NCBI GenBank assembly: GCA_021495925.1
Contig: JAKEKT010000015.1
Coordinates: forward strand, 248,001-312,000
Source of the DNA: Diplodia intermedia
Lineage: Eukaryota > Ascomycota > Dothideomycetes > Botryosphaeriales > Botryosphaeriaceae
DNA: 64,000 nt
Direction: 5' to 3'
Shown here: positions 10,701 to 21,600 of the stretch, piece by piece
Layout of the letters: every line of letters begins with the position of its first letter
How positions within the stretch are numbered: the stretch's first letter is position 1
The notes under the pieces: generated by a model
The model's input: the letters and a program-made list of their open reading frames with translations, nothing else
Told to the model about the DNA's origin: nothing
Database searches by the model: none
Made by a program: the position numbers and the translations under genes

Positions 10701-13700
10701 AGAAAGTCGTCGAAGAAGCGCGACCTACCTCGCACCCGGCGGCACGAGCGACGTCGGCGGCGTGGCGTGCGGGCAGCAGCTTCTCCCGCAGGCCTTGCTC
10801 CCGCCGCGATATGATGTATTCCCCTGCGTTCACAAGCCCCCCCTGTCTTGTTGCGTGTTCCCAAGAAATCGCCAGCACCATGTATGTATGTATATGTTGC
10901 GTGCTCGTTCCTACCACTCTTTCCTGATCGAGAAGCTGCGTCGCGTGCATGGCCCACCGTCGCGCTTTCCCGGAGACGCAGTCGCCGTTGTTGAAACGCC
11001 GCCAGGTGGCGCGTTGAGCCAGAGCGTGGAGTTGCAGCTCAGCTCGGCAGGGGCTCGGTCGACGTGGAGGGGGCCGCCGGGTACAGCAGCAGCGGTAGCA
11101 GAAAAGCGCCTCGCGCAACGCATCTCCTCGGTGCCTCATTTCTTCATCCCTGTTTTTTCCCACACTGGAAAGCTTAAAAACGATAAAAATAAAAATCGAG
11201 TGGTGCGAGAGAGGAGGCTTGCGTGTGGAGTCGTCGTCTCTGCTCTCCAATAGTGCGGACGCCCAGGCGCGGGCTCGGATTTCCCGAGCCTATGAAGAGC
11301 GGGTCTGTACGTGGCGATACGGCAGCAGCAGTTCGATCAGCACACGACGATCCGTTCGCCTTAATATCAGCGAAGCTCGCTTCGCCGCGGGGGCCGGGGA
11401 GAAAACCACCCCTCCCATGCAGCGGCAGGAGCAATTGGTCTCGAGACGCACTGCATGCATGAAATGTGGTTCGCGACGTGCAAGAATTGTCCGTGACGGA
11501 TGCGGCAAAAAAGCAGAGAAAAGAAATAAAGCAGTGGCTGTCGTCCGTCCCAAAAACGAACGCCACGGGCTGCTAGCTGCCGGCGCTTGTACAGGTAAGA
11601 CTTGCCCTGCGGCTTCCGTTTCGATGGCAGTAGCACTTGGCCCAAACAAGCGGTCAAGCCATGTTACCACACCCTCCCCGGCCGCCGCTCTGACAGCCGC
11701 CATGGCACACGCCGCAGCAATCCTGAGGGATTCCCGTCCTTCGCGAGTCTATACTATGGGGAAATCCGGCGTTCGGCCCATCAGTCGTTCGCCGGGCTTT
11801 TCCTCCGAGAAAACGGCCTGCGGTGGAAGGATTCCCGCGGAAGGAAGAGGCAGGCCACCACGCGATGGAGAGCGATTAATGGCGCTGCAGCTTTTCTCCC
11901 ATTCGCCCGGCGCGGTGGGAAAAGGAGGGCGCGGTGCGAGTTAGTTGGTTGGATCGGCCTAATCTCTGCCGCTGTCAACTGAGGCCCGGCGGGCAGCGAT
12001 GGGCCGGCGTGGTGGGTTGCCCTGCAGCCGGGAGACATGCAGCCAGCAGGGGATTCCTGCCCGGTTGTCGCCGCATTGTATCGCATGTGGTGGCAGTTTG
12101 GCCTGGCGTGCGAAGAGGCGAAACAGCAACAGTCTAGCCCTGCTGCTGCCCGGCTGCCTCGCGCCCGCACTGCTTTCCCCGGCGGAACCAGAAGAAGCCT
12201 GGCCTGGCCTCTTCTGACGATGATCCCGCCGCCGCTTCTTCTGCCTTCCGCGGGCGTGCACGCACTCCACGCTCGTCCATCAATAGACCCGCTCGGCCGC
12301 AAGGGTCCGGCGCCTACGCCACCCTCGCCGCCCCGCCGCCGGCGGCCGAAAGCGAATGCGGGCCAGTGGGCTGGTGGGCTGCTTGCTGCTCCCAAGCCAA
12401 TTTTGCGTCGATCCTCAAGCGAACCGACCATCAGCCCTATAAGGGCTTAGCATGGCGAGCGAGCTGCGAGAGTCTGCGAGAGCGGCTGAACGGCCGATTT
12501 GCATTTTTCTTTTGTTGCGAGAGAGAGGGGGGAGGGGCTAATGGCGGAAGAGGCAAGTCGTTAGCACCAAACGTCCCAAACCCATGCTCGCGCGTGGTTC
12601 GAAAAGAACCGCCGCAGCGCAACGCAACGCACGCCCGCCCGCCCGCCCCGCCACACTATGCAACATGCACGCGTGTGCATGATGGACACGCCGTCGTCGT
12701 TCGTCGTCGCCGTCGCCGCACCATCCACGCCTGACGTGCGTGTGACATAGCGCTACACCGCTGGCGCTGGTCCGGGGCGGGGCAGGGAACATCCATTTCC
12801 TTCCGTCTGCTTTTCTTTTTGCCGGGCCCCCCCTTTTTGTTTCTGTTAAGCAGACGCGTGCAGCAATGCCGCGGTTTTCGCCGTGCTGCGTCGCCGTCTT
12901 GCTTTTTTTGTGGAGGTGCTTGACAGGTGCCTGTCTCGGCTTAACCCTTTTCTGCTGAGCCAGCGCGAATTTCCCTGCCGACCTATCCGCGGCGAGCTGG
13001 TCGTCGTAGCTCCTCTGTTGTTGTGTATACATCGAGATAAGGAAGGGCCCCGGGGCTTGTCAGGACCTGGCACGGACGGCCACCTCCATCTTAGCGTGTC
13101 ACGAATGCTGCTACTGCGTTAGCCTCGGGGAAGCCATGCAGCCCTGCTTTGACCACTGTAAGAACCCCCCGGCCCAGCTGTACATGTGCTTGACTCACTG
13201 TCGAGCTGAACTTCAACGTAAGGAAATCGATTATTGTGGTTTACTGGATATCTCAATAGCCCAGGGCGCATGAGTGGTACGAATGCTGCTGCCAATGCGC
13301 ACTGCAAACATCTCCTTTTTGTCCCCTTGCACTAGCGAAGTTTTCCCTTCTGTAATGATATCCCCATTGCGGTTTTCGACACAGGTGAAACCGTATCTTT
13401 CCTGTGTCTGCAGAACGCCTTCCCATGAGTGATTCGGACCAAGGGCTGCCCAACATGAAGATTCGAAACGGGCATGCACGAGCTTCTGTAGGAAACGAAG
13501 CAATGAAAGAAATTCGGGCCGTCCCTGCGGCTATCCAATTACAATCTCATCCAGGCCAAATGTAATGCTTCGACCAATTTTTTTTCTTCCCTGGATTTTC
13601 CATTTTGAGTCGATGGGTATCGGCGAGGTACTTCAAAAGAAAGAGGGGGGCCGTCGATGTCATGAATAGGCGGGCTGGCGCCCGATAGAGAATGTAAAAA

Positions 13701-13814
13701 TGTCGAAAGTGGTTGAGGCCCATCCACCAAAAACCACCGGTAAGCGGGACGAAAGTCGAAGACGCAAAAATAGAAACAGACTGAACGAGTATTCGGGACC
13801 TGTCAATGGCCAAC
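7800..13814. other. Six-kilobase region without a supportable gene
   Basis: I find no domain, signal peptide or splice-joined frame of normal composition here. Local features are a TTG/TTT run near 8118-8175, an ATG/GAT trinucleotide run at 9298-9330, a CCCT tetranucleotide run at about 10153-10180, and a TATG run near 10880-10900. Longer open frames (for example on the minus strand 10549-11250 and 11781-12431) are Arg/Ala/Ser-rich and overlap equally long frames on the other strand, as expected from GC-rich non-coding DNA. The segment next to 13814 should be the 3' flank of the homeobox gene. Confidence 0.5.
7815..7877. repeat. CT-rich microsatellite
   Basis: A polypyrimidine run of CTCT/CCCT/TTTC units just downstream of the gene ending at 7799. 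Tracts like this are frequent in fungal promoters and 3' flanks. Confidence 0.8.
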
Positions 13815-15635
13815 TCAGGTGTTGCCCATCTCGTGGTCTCTGTCCTGCTTGTGGTCGCGAGGATCGTAATGGTATGGCTGGTGAGCCGGGATCTGAGGCA
13901 GCGCATAGTGCTGTTCGCGGTGCTGTTCGCGGTGCTGTTCGCGGTGCTGTTCGCGGTGCTGTTCGCGGTGCTGTTGCGATGGGTGGGTGTGCTGCGGTGG
14001 TGATGATGCCGAGGGCTGAACGCTGAGATCCTGCTCCTGGCTGCCATTCGCCCCTTGGGCCTGTTGCTGTCCTGAGGATCTGTTGTTGTTCATGGCCCTT
14101 GTCATCTCTCTGGCCTCCTTTCCAGGATTCCGGCGCCTCGCGTTGATGAACCAATTGGAGATTTGAGCTTGGCTCAGTCCAGTAGAGTTGGCTAAGTTGG
14201 TCTTTTCTTCATCCGAGGGATACGGAGAGTCTGCATGATCTGAGAACCACTTCTTGAGTAGCGCTGTTGCCTCCTTTGGAAGGTTGCCGCGTCGCCTACG
14301 ACTGCCAGGATAGTTTTCCGGTACATTGTGATCGATAACATAGCTATAGCCCGGCGGATACGCGTAGTGTGGCGGCGGTGGCCAGTGATGCCCAGAACCC
14401 GTGAAAACGGTGCTGTCATGGCGCACTGGAACCCGAGCATGCTCAGGGACGAAAGGAGCACGAGGCGTATGATACTCGTTATGGTACGCAATGGGACCAT
14501 ATGGCGCTTCGGCATAGCGGTGGGCCTCCGTGATGGGGATTGCTGCAGCATAACCGGGTGGTTGATGGTAGACCTGAGTCACAACCGCCGGAGGACTGAC
14601 CCGCGGGTTGAATGGGGAAGGAAGAGAATGTCGGGATTCAGAAGGAATGCGAGGCTCGTAGTCGGCTCTCAAGCTAGTCCGGCGGGACTCGTAATTGGCT
14701 GATGGTCGCGCTTGCAGGAGTGAAGGTCTTCCTTCGGCCTGCATCGTGTAGTTTTCGGTTGGTCGCGGGTGGTGGGTACTGCTGTGCGAAGCCAAAGTTG
14801 GAGGTGGGCCGCCTCTGAAAGGATCGTTGAATACAGGGCGCTCAGCAGAGCTTTGTCGGGAAGTGCGGGCAGAGGAAGCTTGCCAGTGGTCCACAGCTGC
14901 AGGGGGTGACCTGGTATGGGCGCTTTGGGAATCAGGCGAACTTTTCGAGAATTTGAGAAGCTAAAGAATTGTAAGTGGACGAACTGGCGGGATTGAGAAG
15001 CAATAACTTACCTCTGAGAAGGGGGGAAGCGAAGGGCTCGTCTGTGGGAATTCCTCGGTGCCAGTTAGTGTCTCTGGTTTTGGTGGCTGCGTTTGCTGGA
15101 ACTCGCGGGCAATCGGAAACGATGGACAGCATTCGAGTGAACTCCGGTTCAGCCAGCCTTCCCTAGTAGGACTGTCGAAGTCCCCTAGTGTGTTTGTTTC
15201 CAGCGTGTGCTGGGAGTCCTCCCTTCGACGCTGTTCGCCTGCTTCGACAAGCGCAAAGAGTCCGTCATGGCTGACTTTGCGCCTTGCGTCACAGGAGTCT
15301 AGCATCGGCTGGTGGGGTGACGTGGGATTGTCCCAATCACCGCCACTGGAGGAGAGCGGCTCTCGGAAGGAAATGGCTTCTGGCGGCGGCGGCAGAGGGG
15401 AAGGAGTTCTTGGAGATCCTCCTTTGGGAGACCCCGTGCGTGCCCACGGAGGAGGCAGGGAACGAAAGGGAGAAGATAGAGAATGATCATTGGGCTTGTT
15501 GACGACGTTGCCTACCTTCATGCGCTCCGCAACTTCATGCTGCTTCGCTAGATGGAGCGGGGGGCTGCGCTCGCGGAACGTCATGGCGGAGCGGTGATGA
15601 TATCGAGGCACGTCTTGAAGAGTCAGGAACTCCAT
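13815..15635 (-). CDS. TALE-class homeobox transcription factor, two exons
   Basis: DNA-binding regulator in the nucleus. Exon 1 is 15012-15635, intron 14961-15011 (51 nt, GTAAGTTATT...TTCTTTAG, phase 0), exon 2 is 13815-14960; 589 aa. The homeodomain lies at about residues 450-510: LPKEATALLKKWFSDHADSPYPSDEEKTNLA then LSQAQISNWFINARRR. The three-residue loop extension (SPYPSDEEK) and ISNWFINARRR recognition helix define the TALE/KN class. The N-terminus is Pro/Ser-rich and disordered; the centre is Tyr/Pro/His-rich; the C-terminus has five REQH repeats. An alternative start at ATG 15584 (MTFRERSPP) deserves thought because a TATA-like run ends only 20 bases upstream of ATG 15635. The domain call is secure; target genes are unknown. 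Confidence 0.9.
13908..13979. repeat. 12-nt tandem repeat in the homeobox gene
   Basis: Five perfect copies of GTGCTGTTCGCG and a sixth diverged copy. On the minus strand they encode REQH repeats near the C-terminus. Perfect identity implies recent expansion, so copy number may vary between strains. Confidence 0.95.
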
Positions 15636-15654
15636 GTCGTGCTGCGGGACGGCC

Positions 15655-15662
15655 TATATATA
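15655..15662 (-). promoter_or_regulatory. TATA-like element upstream of the homeobox gene
   Basis: TATATATA, palindromic, about 20 bases upstream of the first ATG at 15635 and 71 bases upstream of the next in-frame ATG at 15584. If it is a working TATA box, transcription would start near or inside the first codons, favouring the downstream start. Confidence 0.4.
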
Positions 15663-18600
15663 CTCGCGCGGCGGGCTGCCAGCGTTAGTCACTGCCCTCA
15701 GTACTGATTGATGGTGCGATGATGGCTTTGACAATGACCATGGGCAGGTGGAAACCCCCCGTCGGAACTGTCACGGCGACCCTTGGCTCCTGGAGAAGAT
15801 GGGAAGCACCGCCGGTCCATGAATGCTCCCAACACTGGGGGCACTCAGAAACGCACGCCCAGAAAGGACACCGCGGCGGTGAGGGGCACCGCAGGCTGCC
15901 CTCGCCCGTCGTGCCTGCCTACCAGAGCAGAACGGTCCCATCGTGAACAATGAGGGGTCCGCAGGGCGTAGCGCGCCCGCAGGAGGCATGCTGGACGCTG
16001 GCCGCGAGAGGGGGCGGGCCGCGGGGTCGGGTTCTCAACGTACCGTGGGTTGGAGAAGTGGAGCTGCTGCTCGGACGAGAGAAGGTGCGGTGCTGGACGG
16101 TTGGGCGGATGGCGAGGCAGCCAGGCCGAGACAACGACTTTTGAAGCAGCTGACGATTCGCGGGACGGCGTGCTGGCGCAGCCACGGGCGTATACGACGA
16201 GGAAATAACTATGCCCCCGTGCACGCACAGGCGGTACGTGTAGCCATGGGGCCGGCGCGGCGGGAGAGGTGCAAGCACCCGCCCGCGGCCAGGAGGTGAG
16301 ATTATGTAGGCGCAAAGCTGGGATCCGGGCCGGGGCAGAGCAGCGCTGGATTTGCAGTCTGAGCACTGCAACGGCCCGCGCGAGCGTGAAGCCACGCTGC
16401 TCGCCCGCGCGGGCCAGCAGCGATCCAGCGACTCAAATATGCCAAGGCATCTGACAGGCCCTGTTGCTGTGCGCTAGCCTTAAGGTTGCCCTGCCCTGCT
16501 GCCCGCTGCCCTGCTGCCCTGCTGCCCTGCTGCCCGCGGCGCACCGCGCCCTTCTAGTGCTCACAGAGCCCGCTGGCCCGCCGCCACCAGCCTGAGCCTG
16601 TGCAAGCCAATGCGGTGCCTGGCTGCCCGCTGGGGAGCGCGCCGCGGCTAGCGGTGCTCGGCCGGGGGCTGCTGGTGCTCGCCATGTCGCCCAGGGCCTC
16701 GCCGCCATTGGCGACCCGTGGGAGCAGCGGCCTCAGCCTTGTCCCTGCCCGAGAAAAAGCACCAGCGCGAGGCCCGTTGCTGTGCGGCATGGGCGCCCCC
16801 CGGCCGCCGAGGCCTCAGATCCGCCCTGCAGCCGCCTGCTCCCTGCACCGGGCCTCCAGCTTGCTCTTGACGTCGGCGCCGCAGGCATGCAAACCCCCCG
16901 TCGCACCGCGCCGAACATGCTTCGACCAGGCGTGCCAGCAGTGGAAGTACCGAGGCTGCAGCCGCGGCCGAGTACGAAAGCGCCCCCAGCTCAACCTCAC
17001 GCACGTAGGTCCAGCACCGCGAGACACGCACGCCCCACCAGCCTCAGCCTGCAGCCTGCGGCGAGCGTTGAGCCCCTGAGCGCCGGCGCCGCGGATGCTG
17101 CGAGTGGTGCCGTGGGAGCGCGAGGCCGGCGTGCCGCGCGGCGCTGCTCGGCCGCGGTGGTGACGTTGGGGAGCGATGGTGGGTGAGCTCGAGGCATGCT
17201 GCCCCGAGTCGCACAGCGACGAGCTGTTTCGCGCACGACGCCCTGCCCGCCCCGCGCGCCGCGATCGACGCGCCCGCCGGCGACGAGAGGGCCCTGAGCT
17301 CGCTCTGTCCTCTCGTGGCGCGCGCAACCCTGTCCGACGCGCCCGAAGCCTTCGCGCTCGCTCGCTCGTGCCGTTTCTCGCGCCTGCGCACACGTGCATG
17401 ACAGTCAGACCGCCGCCGCTGTGCCGCCGCTGACATGACAGGCGCTTGACGTCGGCCTCTGGCTGCCCGCGACGATGTGCGCAGGGGGGCGTTGGCCGCT
17501 GGCAGCTGGCGCTGGCTGTGGCTTCGACAAGCCGTGCGGTCGCCGCGCCACTGGCCACAGCCCAACTCGCCCCTGCGCCCCGCGGCCGTCACGGCGGCCG
17601 GCTTCCGCCAGGAGGGATGCCCTCTGGCGCCGTTGGGAAGGGTAAAGGATCGAGGCCTTCGGCAGCCGTGCGGTGAAGAGGCGGGCTGCAGCAGTGTGGC
17701 AGGGCAGTCGTGGTGGGCGTCTTGGCTTCCGAATAGGCCGGAGGCCAAGCTCGCTCCCGCACATCCATGCTGCGCGCCATCCTCCGCGCCCCGCTGCCCG
17801 CTCCGCGCCCAAGGTCCCTTGACTGCGCTGTGCCCGGGTCTGGTCTCGATGCGCAGCCTGCCGACACGGTCACCGCAGCGCCGCACCGGAGCAGCAACAC
17901 CATCAACACCAGCGCCCGCATCGCCCGTCGTCACCGCCTCTGCCGCCGTCACGTGCATCGCGGCCGCCAGCCTCCCTCTGACAGAATCTGCACGCGCCCG
18001 CTCCGAAGCGCTACCGGGCGCGCGGAAGATGCGACCTCTTGCATGACGAGCGTCGTCCGCCGTTCTGGGCTGGGCTTGCCCGTCGCAGAGCCAGGGTGTC
18101 GCTGCACCCCGACGCCACCGGCATGGGTGCGCTCAGCTGATTGCGACAAGCCAGAGATCCAGCGGCATCACCCGCACTACCCGCAGCAAGGGTGACCGCA
18201 GCGGCGCGGCTCTCCGTCGAGGTACTGTGCGTGTGTCCTGTACCGACCGCTGTATCGATGTGCTCGCAATGACCAGCTGCTCAAACACCGTTCCAGGTTT
18301 CTTGCTTGCTGAGCCATCACATACGCCAGCTCCCGCCGTTGTGCGCGATGCGCCTGGAATCCTGCTGGATGGAGGGAGCCCACAGCCGGTGGCAGAAGAT
18401 TGGGCTCCACCGGGGACGCGACACTTTTCGTACATGGGTCGTTGGATCCCACGTCCCGGCGCAGATGCGAGCCTTGGATGCAGACAACCGCGTCCAGATA
18501 TTAGATTCAACTGCCTACGAAGCACGATGCAATATCTCCGCGAGGCAGCTGCGGGTGGGCTCGATCCTTTTGTCACCCGCTGTGGAGCCCGCCCGCGCTG

Positions 18601-21600
18601 CTCGTCCTAGTACGTGGCAGCGCGCCCGCGACACGGCCAGCCAAGCACGACGTCGACGTCGCCTCACTGGTGACGACCGCCTGCGCCTGCGAGATCGCTT
18701 TCCGCCGGCGATTTTCGCCGCGATGCCTGTCGCCGCAGGCCGGGGCTGCGACGTCGCCCGTCATCCAGCCCGCCTCGACCTCACGTTGCATCCAACGCAT
18801 GCGTCAATATCGTGCGCTTCGCAGCGGCATCGCCAGTGCGGCCGTTTGGGGCACGGCGACTGGCTCCGCGCGGCGGACATGCTGCCAGTTTTCCCACCTG
18901 CTGCAGCGGCATCGTATGCGGACAGGGTCGCGGGCTCCCGGTGGTACAGGTGCCTCGCCGGGTTCTTCAGTAACTGTCTCCGCGAGCGGTTCGTGGATCG
19001 TTACCTGATGGGCTGCAGCTGCATATAGGCCATTCTGAGACATTGCCAACCAATGCCGGCCGCTTCGCGCCTTGCAAAACTCAGGCCTGGTGTGTCCAGA
19101 AACCCAGACGCTGGGGCGGAGCACAGAGGCTACACGATCGTGCAGCCAGCCGCCCACCGCCTGGCAGTGCGGACGAGTCGATTGTCCGCGCCCAGAATCC
19201 TTCGGCTGGCAAGGTTGCAGCAGGCCGCCGACCCAGACACCAGGTTCGAAGGACTAGCGGCGAGTGGGACCTCCCAGGACGAACGCTCTGCGCTGTCACA
19301 ACGCCGACTGGCGGGCGGGCGGTGACCCAGGGCGCGGCGGCTGGCATCGCCCCTCGACACCTCAACACGCCCGGCGGCCGAGCTGCGACAGGCGCTGCCC
19401 GCCCAGCGCCAGAGCTGGTGTGCAAAACAACCGTTGCCTCCACCCCTCTTGCCCGCTGCAGCACGGAAGAAGCAGGCGGCACATGTCTGTCACCGCGTTC
19501 GGCGCGAGTCATGCGGGGCGCCGCAAGCCACCCGATTGCTGCTCCGCGGCGCCGCAGATCTCTGGACCGGGATGCTCCTCGCTTCACTCTCCTCTTCCGG
19601 CTTCCCCTTTCGCGTGCCCGCCACCTGCGGAGATCACTGATCGTCGTTGCTCTAGGCAGTAGCAGGTGCCTCCCGGAGCCTCGCAGGCCCTGTCCCGCGC
19701 CGTGCGTATGCCAGACACGAGATGGCATTCTGAGATCGGAGGCGTCCGCCCCCGCCTGATGGACGAGTGCGAGTCTTGACACAGACATGCTGACACCGGC
19801 AAGCTTTGGCCCGCGGTGCCTCCGATCTGAGTGCAGCCATGCGCGTCATCTCGAATCCACCCTATCCTTCGTCAGCCCACTATGAGTGCCCCAGTCGCGG
19901 CTCTGGCACCTATCATCGGCGCCGCGCCACAGCCACTGGCCACCGGCTCCTTCTCGCGTCGGCTTGCCCCTTGCCGCCTCAGCGTCGCTCAGCAACGGGT
20001 GAGCGCTACTGGGTTGTTGAAAATAACATTGCTTGGCGTCAAGCCTCAGCAGGTGCCAATTCCGCACGCTTTGGCTGCAACACCGGCCGTGTTCCGCCTG
20101 CGAATGGCGGCCCGTCGTGAGGGCCCGGCGTTGGACATGACTTGGACAACCACCGTTGAGGCGGTGCCGTCGTCGCCGCCGGTCGGTGTGCTCTCGGGCA
20201 ATTTGAGTCTTTCAGAAGGACTACCGCCAGCTGGCTTGTGCTATCGTCGCTCCTGACAAATGGCCTGCGAGCGTGCTGCGCCCTCTGCAGCTGGCGGCGG
20301 GCTGTCAACTGTCAAACGGGATCAGAATCGCGCCTCCTGCAGCCGTTACCCACGGCGTCGTAAGAGACCTACGCATCCCCAATCCAGCTTCAGCTTCCCG
20401 GAGCTCCTGCCGGCTGCCCTGGATGGAGCCAAGCCACCCGGCGCGCCTCCGGCCTCCTCTTACACGTTCCTCGCTCCCGCCTGCTTCGCGGGCTATGCTG
20501 CCCTAGGCTAGTAAAGCTAGTAACGCCCGGCTGCCGGTCCGCCCTACCACACGCCCAGTGCGCGCATCTTCGTGGCGACACTATTGGATATCATTTGGTA
20601 CGGATGCGAGTTGCCCGTTGACCAACCCACCGGACTTCTCTGCAGCAAAAGCCGAAGTGCCCACCGGCTTACAACATGCATGTGCCACTTCTTCCCAGCA
20701 TGCTGAGTAAAAACGCCGACAACTCTATTCTCCGACTCTGGCGCCGCGGCGGCGCCCCATTGGGCTGAGGGTCGCATCCAACGCACTACAGTCACTGGTG
20801 ATGTGAGACGGTCGATCACTGTCAAATAAAGCTTCTCACCATCCCGCCCCTTCTGATGGTTGCTGCACCACCTCGGACGGTGCAAGACCCGGATTTTGTG
20901 AGAGGTTCCAACCGGGCCCACTAACGTCTAGCAGAGCGTTGACGCGGACACTAGTCTTCCCACTGTCTAAAGGCGCGATCCTCGTGGCTGCCACACTCTA
21001 GACTCCCAACATAGTTCAAAGTGTCATGGGCTCCAGCGAAAATCTGCAACCCCAGCCTTGTCGTCACATTCCGACTGGTAGCGTATGGCACTCGGCCATG
21101 TCACCGCCGCTCCACAAGCAGTTGGTGGCATCGCGAGTCCTCTTCATTGGCGTTGCTCTTTCGCCACAATTGCCTGGACACAAAGTTTAACGCCTCCAAA
21201 GCTCAAATAAGCCGATTGCTTTGGATGCTACGCTGGTTGGAACTCGGCTTGGGTTTCGCGCCGGTTGCCTTCATTTCCTACGAAGAGACTGGGCCGGAAA
21301 AGAAGAGTCTCATGACTTTGTTGTGTTTGCACAGGCGTTGCCTGGTTTCAGGCCCAAGCAAGGGGCTCCAAGGAACATGTGTCGACCTTCTCCTGGCTCG
21401 CCTTGTACAACGGTCCACGGTTCACACCCACGGGAAGAGCCTTTCGCCCCCGAATGAAGGGTCCCACTCTCGCGGCCGCTAATACTGAGCAGTCCACGTG
21501 GGTCAATAGCACAGCACGTCTCGGGGAGAAAGCCTGACGCCTAGTGGCTAATGTTTCAATGACGACTTCAAAGGGTATGGCGTGAGAAAGTGCTCGGAAT

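Noticed and set aside
10549..12431. Open frames 10549-11250 (minus), 11219-11944 (plus), 11781-12431 (minus)
   Set aside because: They overlap one another, lack domains and splice continuity, and have composition expected from random GC-rich sequence.
13231..13503. Protein-like minus-strand exon (RYGFTCVENRNGDIITEGKTS)
   Set aside because: An acceptor-like CTACAG precedes it, but no start exon in phase could be found and no family was recognised.
16815..19788. Minus-strand open frames of 235-304 codons (17044-17958, 16815-17558, 19081-19788)
   Set aside because: Arg/Ala/Ser/Gly/His-rich composition with no motif, overlapped by equally long frames on the other strand; typical of GC-rich non-coding DNA.
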